From: Actinomyces marmotae
Lineage (GTDB): Bacteria; Actinomycetota; Actinomycetes; Actinomycetales; Actinomycetaceae
DNA length: 64,000 nt
Direction: 5' to 3'
NCBI RefSeq assembly: GCF_013177295.1
Contig: NZ_CP053642.1
Span: forward strand, 1,612,001-1,676,000
Shown here: positions 53,406 to 62,246 of the stretch, one piece after another
Layout of the letters: each line of letters starts with the position of its first letter
Numbering within the stretch: position 1 is the stretch's first letter
Notes under the pieces: generated by a model
What the model was told of the DNA's origin: nothing
Database searches by the model: none
What the model saw: only the letters and a program-made list of their open reading frames with translations
Position numbers and translations under genes: made by a program

Positions 53406-56400
53406 GTGCCACCCATCGCGCTCGTCGTTCAGTCACTGTCCTCCCATGCCCCGGCGGAGCCCAAGACCTTCACCGAGCCGTTCCGGGTGGGCCGCACGCC
53501 CGACTGCCAGGTCCAGGTCAACCACCCGCTGGTCTCGCGCCACCACCTCATCGTGCGCCCCGAGCCCGCCGGCTGGTACGTGCTGTGCGAGGGCCGCAAC
53601 GGGATGCTGGTCGACGGCATGCCGGTACGAGAGGCCCTCATCACTCATGGCACGCGCATCCAGCTCGGCGACGCCTCCGGGCCGGCGATCGCGATGACCC
53701 CCGTGGGCGGGCCCGTCGCCCCACCCGGGGCTCCCGGCGCGCCCCAGGCGGCGATGCCGATGGGGTCACCGCCCGGCCAGCCGATGATGCCCCCGATGGG
53801 GGCGCCCGCGGGGCCGCCCGCCGGAGGGCCCGGGCAGCCCTTCGCCCAGCCGCCCGTCAGTCCTCCGCCCGGGCAGTACCAGCCCGCGGCGGGGCGGCCC
53901 CTCTGGCAGCAGGGCCCCCCAGGGGCGGCAGGCGCTTCTGCGCCCACGGGGCCGGCTGGGGCGCCGGGTCAGCCCGCCCCTGACGCCGATGGCGCCGCGG
54001 GAGCCACCCAGGCCCCCGGCCCGCGGCGGCCCCCCGCGGTCCAGGAACCCTCGCCGCGGGACTCGGGTCAGACAATGGCCCGCTCCGATCCCCGCCCCGC
54101 CCCGCCTAAGAGCCGCCCCGATCGGCCCGAGGAGGGGGCCCGGGACGCCGGAGCCTCCGGGGGTCCCTTAGCCCCGGGCGCCTCGGCGCCCTCCGCGGAT
54201 GCTCCCAGCCGCGCCACGGCCGTGGGCTCCCCCGACACACGCAGCGCGGAGACGCTCCTGGGCGCTCCCCCGGCGCCGCGCGCCGGGGCCCCGGCCGGGC
54301 CCATGCCCCCGGCCGCCTCGCCGGGCGAGGACGTGGATCGCATGAGAGCGCCCGTGCGCCGCCAGACGATCCAGGCCTTCCGCATCACAGCGGCCGGGAC
54401 GATCGGCCGCGCGCCGGACAACGCCCTCGTCCTCGACGACCCGCTCGTCTCCAAGCACCACGCCAGGATCGAGCCGACGCCGCAGGGCATCCTCATCACG
54501 GACCTGGGCTCGACGAACGGCATCTACCTGGGCCCCCAGAGGGTGCCGCGCGTCCTGGTGACGCGGCCGAGCATCGTGGGTATCGGCGCGACGTTCATCG
54601 CGGTCAATCCCGATGGCACCTGCGAGGTGCAGGTCAACGCGGGCACCGGCGGCGAGCTCATCGGCCAGGACCTCGTCTTCGAGGTCAACGGCGGGGACCT
54701 GCGCCTCCTCGACGGCGTGTCCTTCTCCCTGCCCGGCAACGAGCTGCTCGCCGTCGTCGGCCCCTCCGGGGCGGGCAAGTCCACCCTGCTCAAGGCCCTC
54801 ACCGGCGAGCAGAAGGCCCAGCACGGCCAGGTGCTCTTCGACGGGATCGACGTCTACGACCACTACCCGATCATGCGCAACAAGATCGGCGTGGTCCCCC
54901 AGAACGACGTCATCCACCAGGCGCTCACCGTCCAGCAGACGATGGACTACGCCGCCGAGCTCCGCTTCGCCAAGGACGTGTCCAAGGAGGAGCGCAGGCG
55001 CAGGATCGCCGAGGTCCTCGAAGATCTCGACCTGACCCAGCACGTGGACAAGCGGGTCAAGAAGCTCTCCGGAGGCCAGCGCAAGCGGGTGTCGACGGCG
55101 ATCGAGTTGCTCACCCGCCCCTCACTGCTGTTCCTCGACGAGCCGACGTCGGGCCTTGACCCCCAGCTCGACCGCGACGTCATGGACCTGCTCGCGAGTC
55201 TCGCGCACGGCACCCGGCCGGGTGACACGGGGCGCACAGTCGTCGTGGTCACGCACAACGAGAACCACATCGACAGGGCGGACAAGGTCCTCATCCTGGC
55301 CGCCGGCGGCAAGCCCGTCTACTACGGCCCGCCCCAGCAGATCCTGACCCACTTCCGGCAGCGTCACGCCGAACTCACCAGCCAGGGCAGGCTCAAGCTC
55401 TACGCGCCCAAGGGCGACTTCACCGATCCGCCTGCGATCGACGGGTTCGCGGATGTGTACGCGCTCATCCGCAACCACACCCCCGAGCTCAGGCAGTACC
55501 TCGAAGCGACCGTGCCCTCGACGCGCCGCGGCGGCGCTCCCGCCAAGGAGCGGGAGGTGGACGCCTCCACGAAGCGGATCCCCAAGCAGTCGGCGCTGCG
55601 GCAGATGTCCACCCTGGTGCGCAGACACTTGCGCATCATCGCGGCGGACCCCTCCTACCTCGTGTTCATGCTGGCGCTGCCCGTGGTCATGGGACTGCTG
55701 ACCAAAGCGATCCCAGGCAGCGATGGCTTCTCCACCCCGGTGATCCCCGAGCCCACCGCCGAGCAGCCATGCGTCTACTACTCCAACCAGGTGCTGCAAC
55801 TGCTCGTGATCCTGGTGACGGGCGCGGCGTTCTCCGGGATGTCGGTGACAATCCGCGAGCTCATCGGGGAGAGGGACGTGTTCTTGCGCGAGAAGGCGGT
55901 CGGCCTGCGCTCGGGCTCCTACCTGCTGGCCAAGACGATCGTGCTCGCGCTCATCGTCACCATTCAAGTCAGCCTCATGGTGGGGATCTCCCTGGCGCTC
56001 AACAAGGCCCCCTCCGAGGCGATCCTCCTGGGGAATCCGGGGCTCGAATTGGCCATGGGCCTGTGGGCGGTGGCCTTCGCCTCCGGCCTGCTGGGCCTGG
56101 CGGTGTCCGCCTTCGTGTCCAGTTCCGAGCAGGTCATGCCGGTGCTGGTGGTCTCGATCATGGCGCAGCTCGTCCTGTCCGGCGGCATCATTCCCGTGAC
56201 GGGCAAGGCGGTCTTCGAGCAGCTCTCCTGGGTCATGCCCTCGCGCTGGGGCTTCGCGATGACGGCGGGGACGGTGGATCTCAACACCATCAACCCGCTG
56301 CGCAGCGATGAGCTGTGGGATCACGCCTCCGGGCAATGGCTCGCGAACCTCGGCGTGCTGGGGGCCATTCTCGTCGTCGCGTTGACCGTGTGCTACGTCG

Positions 56401-56426
56401 GGCTGTGGCGCCGGGGCCGCCGCTGA
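53406..56426 (+). CDS. FHA-domain ABC transporter (Rv1747-like)
   Basis: A 1006-residue protein: FHA1 at ~25-98 (VGRTPDCQVQVNHPLVSRHH), a ~220-residue Pro/Gly/Ala linker, FHA2 at ~325-410 (IGRAPDNALVLDDPLVSKHH, LGSTNGIYL), an ABCG-type ATPase (Walker A GPSGAGKST near 452, LSGGQRKRV, LLFLDEPTSGLDP) and six C-terminal helices (ABC-2 membrane domain). Two FHA domains bind phosphothreonines; the adjacent convergent Ser/Thr kinase suggests regulation as in M. tuberculosis PknF–Rv1747. GTG 53406 has a GGAAGGA site ~5 nt upstream; the frame further upstream runs through tRNA-Arg. Confidence 0.9.
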   Translation: MPPIALVVQSLSSHAPAEPKTFTEPFRVGRTPDCQVQVNHPLVSRHHLIVRPEPAGWYVLCEGRNGMLVDGMPVREALITHGTRIQLGDASGPAIAMTPVGGPVAPPGAPGAPQAAMPMGSPPGQPMMPPMGAPAGPPAGGPGQPFAQPPVSPPPGQYQPAAGRPLWQQGPPGAAGASAPTGPAGAPGQPAPDADGAAGATQAPGPRRPPAVQEPSPRDSGQTMARSDPRPAPPKSRPDRPEEGARDAGASGGPLAPGASAPSADAPSRATAVGSPDTRSAETLLGAPPAPRAGAPAGPMPPAASPGEDVDRMRAPVRRQTIQAFRITAAGTIGRAPDNALVLDDPLVSKHHARIEPTPQGILITDLGSTNGIYLGPQRVPRVLVTRPSIVGIGATFIAVNPDGTCEVQVNAGTGGELIGQDLVFEVNGGDLRLLDGVSFSLPGNELLAVVGPSGAGKSTLLKALTGEQKAQHGQVLFDGIDVYDHYPIMRNKIGVVPQNDVIHQALTVQQTMDYAAELRFAKDVSKEERRRRIAEVLEDLDLTQHVDKRVKKLSGGQRKRVSTAIELLTRPSLLFLDEPTSGLDPQLDRDVMDLLASLAHGTRPGDTGRTVVVVTHNENHIDRADKVLILAAGGKPVYYGPPQQILTHFRQRHAELTSQGRLKLYAPKGDFTDPPAIDGFADVYALIRNHTPELRQYLEATVPSTRRGGAPAKEREVDASTKRIPKQSALRQMSTLVRRHLRIIAADPSYLVFMLALPVVMGLLTKAIPGSDGFSTPVIPEPTAEQPCVYYSNQVLQLLVILVTGAAFSGMSVTIRELIGERDVFLREKAVGLRSGSYLLAKTIVLALIVTIQVSLMVGISLALNKAPSEAILLGNPGLELAMGLWAVAFASGLLGLAVSAFVSSSEQVMPVLVVSIMAQLVLSGGIIPVTGKAVFEQLSWVMPSRWGFAMTAGTVDLNTINPLRSDELWDHASGQWLANLGVLGAILVVALTVCYVGLWRRGRR

Positions 56427-56432
56427 ACTACC

Positions 56433-59087
56433 TCAGCCGTTGGCGCGGTAGAGGACGTACTCGCCTTTCAAGATGGATTTGGCGTGCCAGATGAGGAAGA
56501 GGTCGCGCAGGCCGGCTGGATCGATGCCCGCCGCCCGGACCGCTGATCCATCCGCCGCGGCGCCCCGGCCGGGCACCGCGGCCCAGTCGCCGGGCACGCG
56601 CCACAGCTCGGCACCGGTCGATGGGTCGTAGGCCCCGAGAATGTCGTCCTTGTCCGGAGCGCCTGAGCCCGATCCACCGAGTTGGACGAGGATCGCCTTG
56701 TCCCCGGCGGTCCAGCCAACGGGGTTGATGCGGCATTTGTCGCTCACCTCCTTGGGAGGGATGGACAGCGAGGTGCCGCCGACTACCGCCGTGCAGGCCT
56801 CGGAGTCGACGGTGACCACATCCATGCGCTCCGCCCCCGCCACGAGGGTCTTGCCGTCAGAATTGGGCTCCTGGAGGCTCGGGAGCCTCATGGATCCCTC
56901 AAGATCGATCTCGCCGCCCTGGATCCCCTCCTCGCCTGCCCGCTGGAGGATCTCCAGGAGGCGCTTGGGCGTGACGGGGCCGGAGAGCACCCAGGAGCTC
57001 CTGCCGGGGTCGGTGACGGTGCCGACGCTGTTGCCAGCCGAGTCGTAGACCGTGCAGTTGCTTCGATCGCACTGGTAGACGGTCTGCGGCCCGGCGTCGA
57101 TCCCGATGCCCCCCGGCTGCGGATTTCGGCCGTCGAAATCCGATGAGTCGCCCGACGAGCTGCTCACGATCCGCTTCCCGGTGGCCGAGTCGAGGACCAC
57201 CGTCTGCTGCGACCACGAGTCGTAGGCCTCGATGAAGCCATCGCGGATGATCGCCTTCCGATACTCGCCGCGCACGGTCCACACCGTGTTCCCGGCGCTG
57301 TCCAGGGCCATGAGGTTGCCCTGATACCCGCCACCGTGAACGATCGCCCGCGTCCCATCGGAGCCGATGGGGGCCTGGTCCTTGGACAGGGGGGAGGTAC
57401 TCTCCGTCGCCGTCCCGTCAGCGGCGAGGGACACCAGGACGGATGCGCTCGCGCTGTTCCTCCGGCAGATCACCTGGCGCTCGGTCCAAAACGCGACCGC
57501 GCTGTCGCATTCCCCCGTCCAGGCGGCCCCCTGGGACGAGGAGGCCAGGTCGTAGAGGGAGAACGTGTTGTACTTGCCCGCCCCACCGGTCTTGGCGAGC
57601 ATCACCGATCCCTCGGGGGACAGCCGGATCTCGCCGTCAGCGTCCTTGAACTCACGTTGGGAGTCGGCGCCGCTGCCCGCGGTGATACCCGATGTCCAGC
57701 CCATGGCCGACCGCCCCTCGGCCCCCGTGCCGCCGTGGAGCCACCACCACGCCCCGCCCGCGGCCAGTGAGAGGACGAGGAGGACGGCCAGGCCGACGAG
57801 CGCCGCCTTGCGGCGCCGTCCGCGGGGAGGGGCGGCGCCGTCGAGCGCCGGCCCCGGCGGCGAGTAGGCCGCGGCGGGCAGTGAGGGGCTCCCCAGGCCT
57901 CCCCCGGGCCACCCCTGGCCGGGGCCCGCGGCGGCGCCCGCTCCGCCCGGCATGACGGCGGTGGCGGGCACGGTCCCCGCCGAGCTCATGAGCGTGGCCT
58001 GCTGGGCGCCGTCGGAGGCCGCTCCCCCGCCCGCCGCGGCGGGGCCCGCCGCCTCCTCCCAGCCGTAGGGCGTGACCGAGGGCATGGTCGGAGGCGGGGA
58101 GGTGAGGGCCGCCGTGGCCGGCAGGCCCTGGAGCGCCGGGACCATCTGCTCCAAGCTCTCCGCGACCCGCCGCATCGTGGGGCGGTGGTCGGGGCGCTTG
58201 GCGAGCATGGAGGCGATGAGGCTCCACAGGCCGTCCGGGATGCCCGCGGGGCGGCCCGGGTCGCGCTGGGCGTGCTGGGCGAGCACCTGGGCGGGCTGAC
58301 CCGCGTAGGGCGGGACGCCGCAGGCGAGCTCGTACAGGACGATGCCCAGGGCATAGACGTCCGCGGCAGGGGCGGGCTGGGCGCCCGCGATCGTCTCCGG
58401 CGCCATGTAGAGGGGCGTTCCGACGGCGCCGGTTCCGGTGACCGTGGCCAGCGAGTCGCAGATGCGGGCGATCCCGAAGTCCGCGATCCTGGGGATCGGG
58501 GCGATGATGCCGCCGTCGCCCCAGGTGGTCACGGCAGAGGAGGTCATCGTGGCGGCAGCGGCGTCGGCGGGCACCTGGGCGGGTGACGGCTCGGCCGGGG
58601 AGGCGTGCCGCCCGGGTCGCGCGCCGGCCTGCCAATCCTCCAAGAGGATGTTGGCGGGCTTGATGTCCCTGTGAACCACGCCGGCGGCGTGCACGGCGAC
58701 GAGGCCCTCGGCGATCCGAGCCCCCAGGCGGGCGAGCGCGGCGGGCGGCAGGGGGCCGGTGGACATGACCGCCTCGCGCAGGTCCGGCCCCGGCACATAG
58801 TCCATGACGATCGCGAAGGTCGTGCCCTCGACCACCATGTCCCGCACCGCGATGACGTAGGGCGAGTGAACGCGCATGAGGGTGGCGCGCTCGCGCACGA
58901 AGCGCTCGACGACGCTGGGGTCGTCGATGAGGTCGGAGCGCAGGATCTTGACCGCCAGCGGCGTCGCGGCGCCGTCGGCCTCCTCGGTCCTGCTGGCGAG
59001 CCACACCTCCCCCTGGGCGCCGTGCCCGATCCGCTCTTTGAGCAAGTAGGAACTGCCGAGGGGACGCGGCTCATCGAGGGATGTCAT
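56433..59087 (-). CDS. Membrane Ser/Thr protein kinase with extracellular propeller-like domain
   Basis: An 884-residue receptor-type Hanks kinase. Kinase domain ~12-320: GHGAQGEVWLA glycine loop, Lys47 in LAVKIL, HRDIKPAN (139-146), DFG (203-205), GTPLYMAPE. About 44 extra residues (~151-197) separate the catalytic loop from DFG. A Pro/Gly-rich juxtamembrane region, one helix (~428-450) and a ~430-residue outside part with repeated beta-strand motifs (W-T-G/SVGTVTDPGRSSWVLSG-like) and few cysteines follow, probably a PQQ/WD-type beta-propeller sensor. It converges on the FHA–ABC gene with only 6 bp between stops. Confidence 0.9.
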   Translation of the reverse strand: MTSLDEPRPLGSSYLLKERIGHGAQGEVWLASRTEEADGAATPLAVKILRSDLIDDPSVVERFVRERATLMRVHSPYVIAVRDMVVEGTTFAIVMDYVPGPDLREAVMSTGPLPPAALARLGARIAEGLVAVHAAGVVHRDIKPANILLEDWQAGARPGRHASPAEPSPAQVPADAAAATMTSSAVTTWGDGGIIAPIPRIADFGIARICDSLATVTGTGAVGTPLYMAPETIAGAQPAPAADVYALGIVLYELACGVPPYAGQPAQVLAQHAQRDPGRPAGIPDGLWSLIASMLAKRPDHRPTMRRVAESLEQMVPALQGLPATAALTSPPPTMPSVTPYGWEEAAGPAAAGGGAASDGAQQATLMSSAGTVPATAVMPGGAGAAAGPGQGWPGGGLGSPSLPAAAYSPPGPALDGAAPPRGRRRKAALVGLAVLLVLSLAAGGAWWWLHGGTGAEGRSAMGWTSGITAGSGADSQREFKDADGEIRLSPEGSVMLAKTGGAGKYNTFSLYDLASSSQGAAWTGECDSAVAFWTERQVICRRNSASASVLVSLAADGTATESTSPLSKDQAPIGSDGTRAIVHGGGYQGNLMALDSAGNTVWTVRGEYRKAIIRDGFIEAYDSWSQQTVVLDSATGKRIVSSSSGDSSDFDGRNPQPGGIGIDAGPQTVYQCDRSNCTVYDSAGNSVGTVTDPGRSSWVLSGPVTPKRLLEILQRAGEEGIQGGEIDLEGSMRLPSLQEPNSDGKTLVAGAERMDVVTVDSEACTAVVGGTSLSIPPKEVSDKCRINPVGWTAGDKAILVQLGGSGSGAPDKDDILGAYDPSTGAELWRVPGDWAAVPGRGAAADGSAVRAAGIDPAGLRDLFLIWHAKSILKGEYVLYRANG

Positions 59088-59216
59088 CGAGGAACTCCGT
59101 GATCTGCGGGGAGAGGGGTGGCGCTAAGACCGAATCTACGTCAGGCGGCGGGCCGATGGGGAGACATTGACGGTGGCGGGCTCCGGGGGCGACCGGCCGG
59201 ACTAGACTGCTGGCCC

Positions 59217-59858
59217 GTGAGCCGACAGATGACAACCTCGGATCCCCTGGTGTGGATCGACTGCGAGATGACTGGCCTTGACCTGGGCGCCGACGCGCTC
59301 ATCGAGGTCGCCGTGGTGGTGACCGATTACGAGCTCAAGCCGCTCGGGGAGGGGATCGACGTCGTCATCAAGCCGCCGGCGGCGGCCCTGGAGCAGATGA
59401 ACGACTTCGTGCGCGGCATGCACACCTCCTCCGGCCTGCTGGACGAACTTGAGCAGGGGCTGACAATGGCCGAGGCGCAGCAGGCAGTGCTCGACCATGT
59501 CCGCTCCCTCGCTCCCACGGCCCGCACGGCGCAGCTCGCGGGCAATTCGGTGGGCACGGACAAGGCCTTCCTCGCGCGCGACATGCCCGAACTCATCGAC
59601 TACCTGCACTACCGGGTGGTGGACGTCTCCTCCATCAAGGAGCTGGCCAAGCGCTGGTACCCGCGCGCCTACTTCCAGTCCCCGGAGAAGAACGGCGGGC
59701 ACCGCGCGCTCGCGGACATCCTGGAGTCCATCGACGAGCTGCGCTACTACCGCGCGGTGCTGTTCCCCGACGGCGAGGGACCGTCCTCGGATGATTGCCG
59801 GGCCATCGCCGCCCAGATCCTCGCCAACCCGACGACGGCGGCCGGCAGCCAGGCCTGA
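59217..59858 (+). CDS. orn: Oligoribonuclease
   Basis: A ~213-residue DEDDh exoribonuclease that degrades 2-5-nt RNAs (and pGpG). The catalytic residues are in IDCEMTGLD, AGNSVGTDKAFLARDMP and KNGGHRALADI (DEDDh His/Asp). The start is GTG 59217 (TAGACT -10 box at 59203-59208, 8 nt before) or ATG 59229; there is no ribosome-binding site. Full length for the family. It lies 130 bp from the divergent kinase gene. Confidence 0.93.
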   Translation: MSRQMTTSDPLVWIDCEMTGLDLGADALIEVAVVVTDYELKPLGEGIDVVIKPPAAALEQMNDFVRGMHTSSGLLDELEQGLTMAEAQQAVLDHVRSLAPTARTAQLAGNSVGTDKAFLARDMPELIDYLHYRVVDVSSIKELAKRWYPRAYFQSPEKNGGHRALADILESIDELRYYRAVLFPDGEGPSSDDCRAIAAQILANPTTAAGSQA

Positions 59859-59936
59859 CCCGGGCGGAACGCGGGTCGGCGAGCAGCCGGGGGCGCAGGC
59901 CCGGACCGCGGCGTGACGCAGTCCACGGCCCCCGGT

Positions 59937-59966
59937 TTGCCGGAGCTCTGAGCGAGCCGATACAGT
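59937..59966 (+). promoter_or_regulatory. Promoter of tRNA-His
   Basis: TTGCCG (59937-59942), 18 bp, TACAGT (59961-59966), with the tRNA 5' end 42 bp further on. Confidence 0.55.
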
Positions 59967-60007
59967 ACCGATTCGTTGCGGTCCTGCTCATCGCGGGAAC
60001 TGCGCAT

Positions 60008-60084
60008 GGTGGCTGTAGCTCAGTTGGCAGAGCGCTTGGTTGTGGTCCAGGAGGTCGCGGGTTCAAGCCCCGTCAGCCACCCCA
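60008..60084 (+). tRNA. tRNA-His(GTG)
   Basis: Acceptor GTGGCTG (60009-60015) pairs with CAGCCAC (60074-60080); the extra G-1 at 60008 faces discriminator C 60081, the hallmark of tRNA-His. Anticodon stem CTTGG/CCAGG encloses TTGTGGT, giving GTG. CCA is encoded at 60082-60084. Confidence 0.95.
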
Positions 60085-60189
60085 GAGGGCGATGGGCCAT
60101 GGCGAGGTTTGAGGATACCTTTCCCTGGCGCCTCCCCGGCGCGATACCAGATCCTCTATTACCGAGGGTTAGAGGCCCGCGTCCGCCCG

Positions 60190-60236
60190 CGCGCTGAGAA
60201 TGCCGGCACCCTCAGGCTGGCCCTCCTCTCAGCGCG
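60190..60236 (-). terminator. Hairpin overlapping the cimA stop
   Basis: CGCGCTGAGA (60190-60199) pairs with TCTCAGCGCG (60227-60236) around a 27-nt loop; the cimA stop codon (60229-60231) is inside the stem. A likely 3'-end structure, without a U-run. Confidence 0.45.
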
Positions 60237-61914
60237 GGCTGACGCCGGCCCGGATCAGCCCCACCACATGCCCGTCGGTGAGGGCCTCCCAGGTGGCCTC
60301 GACGATGTCCGTGCCCACACCCACCGTGGACCAGGTGCGCTCGCCATCGGTGAGGTCGATAAGCACTCGGATGATCGCGCGCGTGCCCCGCTCGGCGTCG
60401 AGGATCCGCACCTTGTAGTCGGTCAACTCGAAGGCCCGGATCTCCGGGTACACCTGCGCCAGCGCATCGCACAGGGCGGCGTCGAGGGCGTTGACCGGGC
60501 CATTGCCCTCCCCCAGCACCGCGAAACGCCTCCCGCCCGCGCGCAGGCGCACCGTAGCCTCCGCCTGGGTGTGGGTGGAGCCGTCCGCCGGCAGGAGGCG
60601 ATCCGCCCCCACCGGGGCGGCGCGCACCGAGGCCTGCCAGGACTCCACGCGGAAGTAGTCGGGCGGTTCCCCCAGCGCGTGTCGCAGCAGCAGCTCGAAG
60701 GAGCCGTCCGCGGCGTCGTAGGCGTAGCCGATGGCCTCCCGGGCCTTGACCTCCTCGGCCACCCTGCCCAGGACGTCGCCCTGCCCCGAGGCGTCGATGC
60801 CCAGTTCGCGGGCTTTGAGCTCGATCGAGGCGCGCCCCGCCATCTCCGAGACGAGCATGCTCATCGTGTTGCCCACGCGGGCGGGGTCGACGTGCTGGTA
60901 GAGGTCGGGATCCACGCGGATCGCCGAGGCGTGCAGGCCCGCCTTGTGGGCGAAGGCCCTGGCCCCCGTGTAGGCCTGCCGGGTGGAGGGGGCGCGGTTG
61001 GCGATCTCCCCCACGGAGCGCGACACGCGCGAGAGCTCAGACAAGCGCCGCGCCCGCTCGGCCTCATCTCCCGGAAGCGCGGTGAAGCGGGTCTTGAGCT
61101 CCAGGTTCGCGATGATGGTCAGCAGTTCGGCGTTCCCAGTGCGCTCCCCCATGCCGTTGACGCAGCCCTGCACCTGGCGGGCTCCGGCCTCCACCGCCGC
61201 CATCGCGCCGGCCACGGCCAGGCCCGAGTCGTCATGGGTGTGGATCCCGACGACGCAGTCTGGGTGCCCGGCGGCGTCCAGGGCCCGGCGCAGGCGGGCG
61301 ACGGAGTCCGCGATGGCGCCCGGGAGGGCGCCGCCATTGGTGTCGCAGGCGATGACGGCACTGGCGCCGGCGCGGGCCGCTGCCAGGGCCACCTCGATCC
61401 CGTAGGGCTGGCCATCGGCGTCCCGTCGCAGGCCGTCGAAGAAGTGCTCCAGGTCGACCATCGCCTCCCGGCCCGCCCCCACCAGGAGGGCCGTCGAATC
61501 GGCGACCATGCGCAGGTTCTCCTCGCGCGTCGCGCGCAGGGCCCGCTCGACGTGCCTCGGGTCGGACTTCGCCACCAGGGTGATCGTCTCGGCCCCGCTG
61601 TCCAGGAGCGCGCGCAGGCCAGAATCCTCGGCGGCGCGGGCGCCCGGGCGGCGGGTGGCGCCGAAGGCCACGAGCCGCGCGGTGGCCAGGTCCAACTCCC
61701 GGGCCCGCGCGAAGAGCTCGGTGTCCTTGGGGATGGCTCCGGGCCAGCCGGCCTCGATGTAGGCCGCGCCGAGCTCATCGAGGAGGGCGATGATGGAGAG
61801 CTTGTCCCCCACGGTGAAGGAGACGCCCTGCTGCTGGGCGCCGTCGCGAAGCGTCGTGTCATAGATGGCGACGGCGTCGCCACCGGCGGGCAGGGTCGCG
61901 CCATCGGCTCCCAT
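60229..61914 (-). CDS. cimA: Citramalate synthase
   Basis: A 561-residue enzyme of the IPMS/CimA family: pyruvate + acetyl-CoA to (R)-citramalate, leading to 2-oxobutyrate and isoleucine without threonine. Seen: IYDTTLRDGAQQQGVSF (19-35), EAGWPGAIPKD, VVGIHTHDDSGLAVA with metal-binding His-x-His, VNGMGERTGNAEL, and a C-terminal LeuA-type dimer domain ending in the allosteric region. WPGA and QQQG fit the citramalate-synthase subgroup (annotated TIGR00977-like, from memory) rather than isopropylmalate synthase. ATG 61914 has a GAAGGAGG site directly upstream. Confidence 0.9.
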   Translation of the reverse strand: MGADGATLPAGGDAVAIYDTTLRDGAQQQGVSFTVGDKLSIIALLDELGAAYIEAGWPGAIPKDTELFARARELDLATARLVAFGATRRPGARAAEDSGLRALLDSGAETITLVAKSDPRHVERALRATREENLRMVADSTALLVGAGREAMVDLEHFFDGLRRDADGQPYGIEVALAAARAGASAVIACDTNGGALPGAIADSVARLRRALDAAGHPDCVVGIHTHDDSGLAVAGAMAAVEAGARQVQGCVNGMGERTGNAELLTIIANLELKTRFTALPGDEAERARRLSELSRVSRSVGEIANRAPSTRQAYTGARAFAHKAGLHASAIRVDPDLYQHVDPARVGNTMSMLVSEMAGRASIELKARELGIDASGQGDVLGRVAEEVKAREAIGYAYDAADGSFELLLRHALGEPPDYFRVESWQASVRAAPVGADRLLPADGSTHTQAEATVRLRAGGRRFAVLGEGNGPVNALDAALCDALAQVYPEIRAFELTDYKVRILDAERGTRAIIRVLIDLTDGERTWSTVGVGTDIVEATWEALTDGHVVGLIRAGVSPR

Positions 61915-62246
61915 GGCGCCTCCTTCATCGATCGTCGGCCAGAGGACCGGTCGTCGGGACGGCGAGCAGTCGTGGCACGTGCGGCATTCCAGCCGTCATG
62001 CTGTCACGAAAACGCGGTCAGCGCCCTTGGCAGACCAAGGGCCGGCCACCGCGCGGCCGCCCCCCGCAAAGGGAGGAGCCTGTGATCTCCACCGAATCCA
62101 CTCCACAAGCAGCGCTTATAGGGGATACTGGGGCGACGTCGCCGAAGGCGCCTCAGTGCTGATATAACGGCCGATACAACCCCTGACCTGTTATGCACCG
62201 GCTCCGCAGGCGCCGCACCCTTGTCCCTGAACGAAGGACTCTCCCC
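61915..62246. other. Divergent intergenic region cimA / polysaccharide gene
   Basis: 332 bp without a gene. It holds the cimA ribosome-binding site (GAAGGAGG), a perfect 8-bp hairpin GCCCTTGG-CAGA-CCAAGGGC at 62023-62042 in the cimA leader, an AT-richer stretch around 62110-62200 where promoters for both directions should lie, and a GAAGGA site at 62233-62238 for the right-hand gene. I see no leader peptide with repeated isoleucine codons. Confidence 0.6.
62023..62042 (-). terminator. Hairpin in the cimA leader (possible attenuator)
   Basis: GCCCTTGG pairs with CCAAGGGC around CAGA. In the cimA direction a short TTTT occurs about 10 bases later, so attenuation is conceivable but not convincing. 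Confidence 0.35.
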
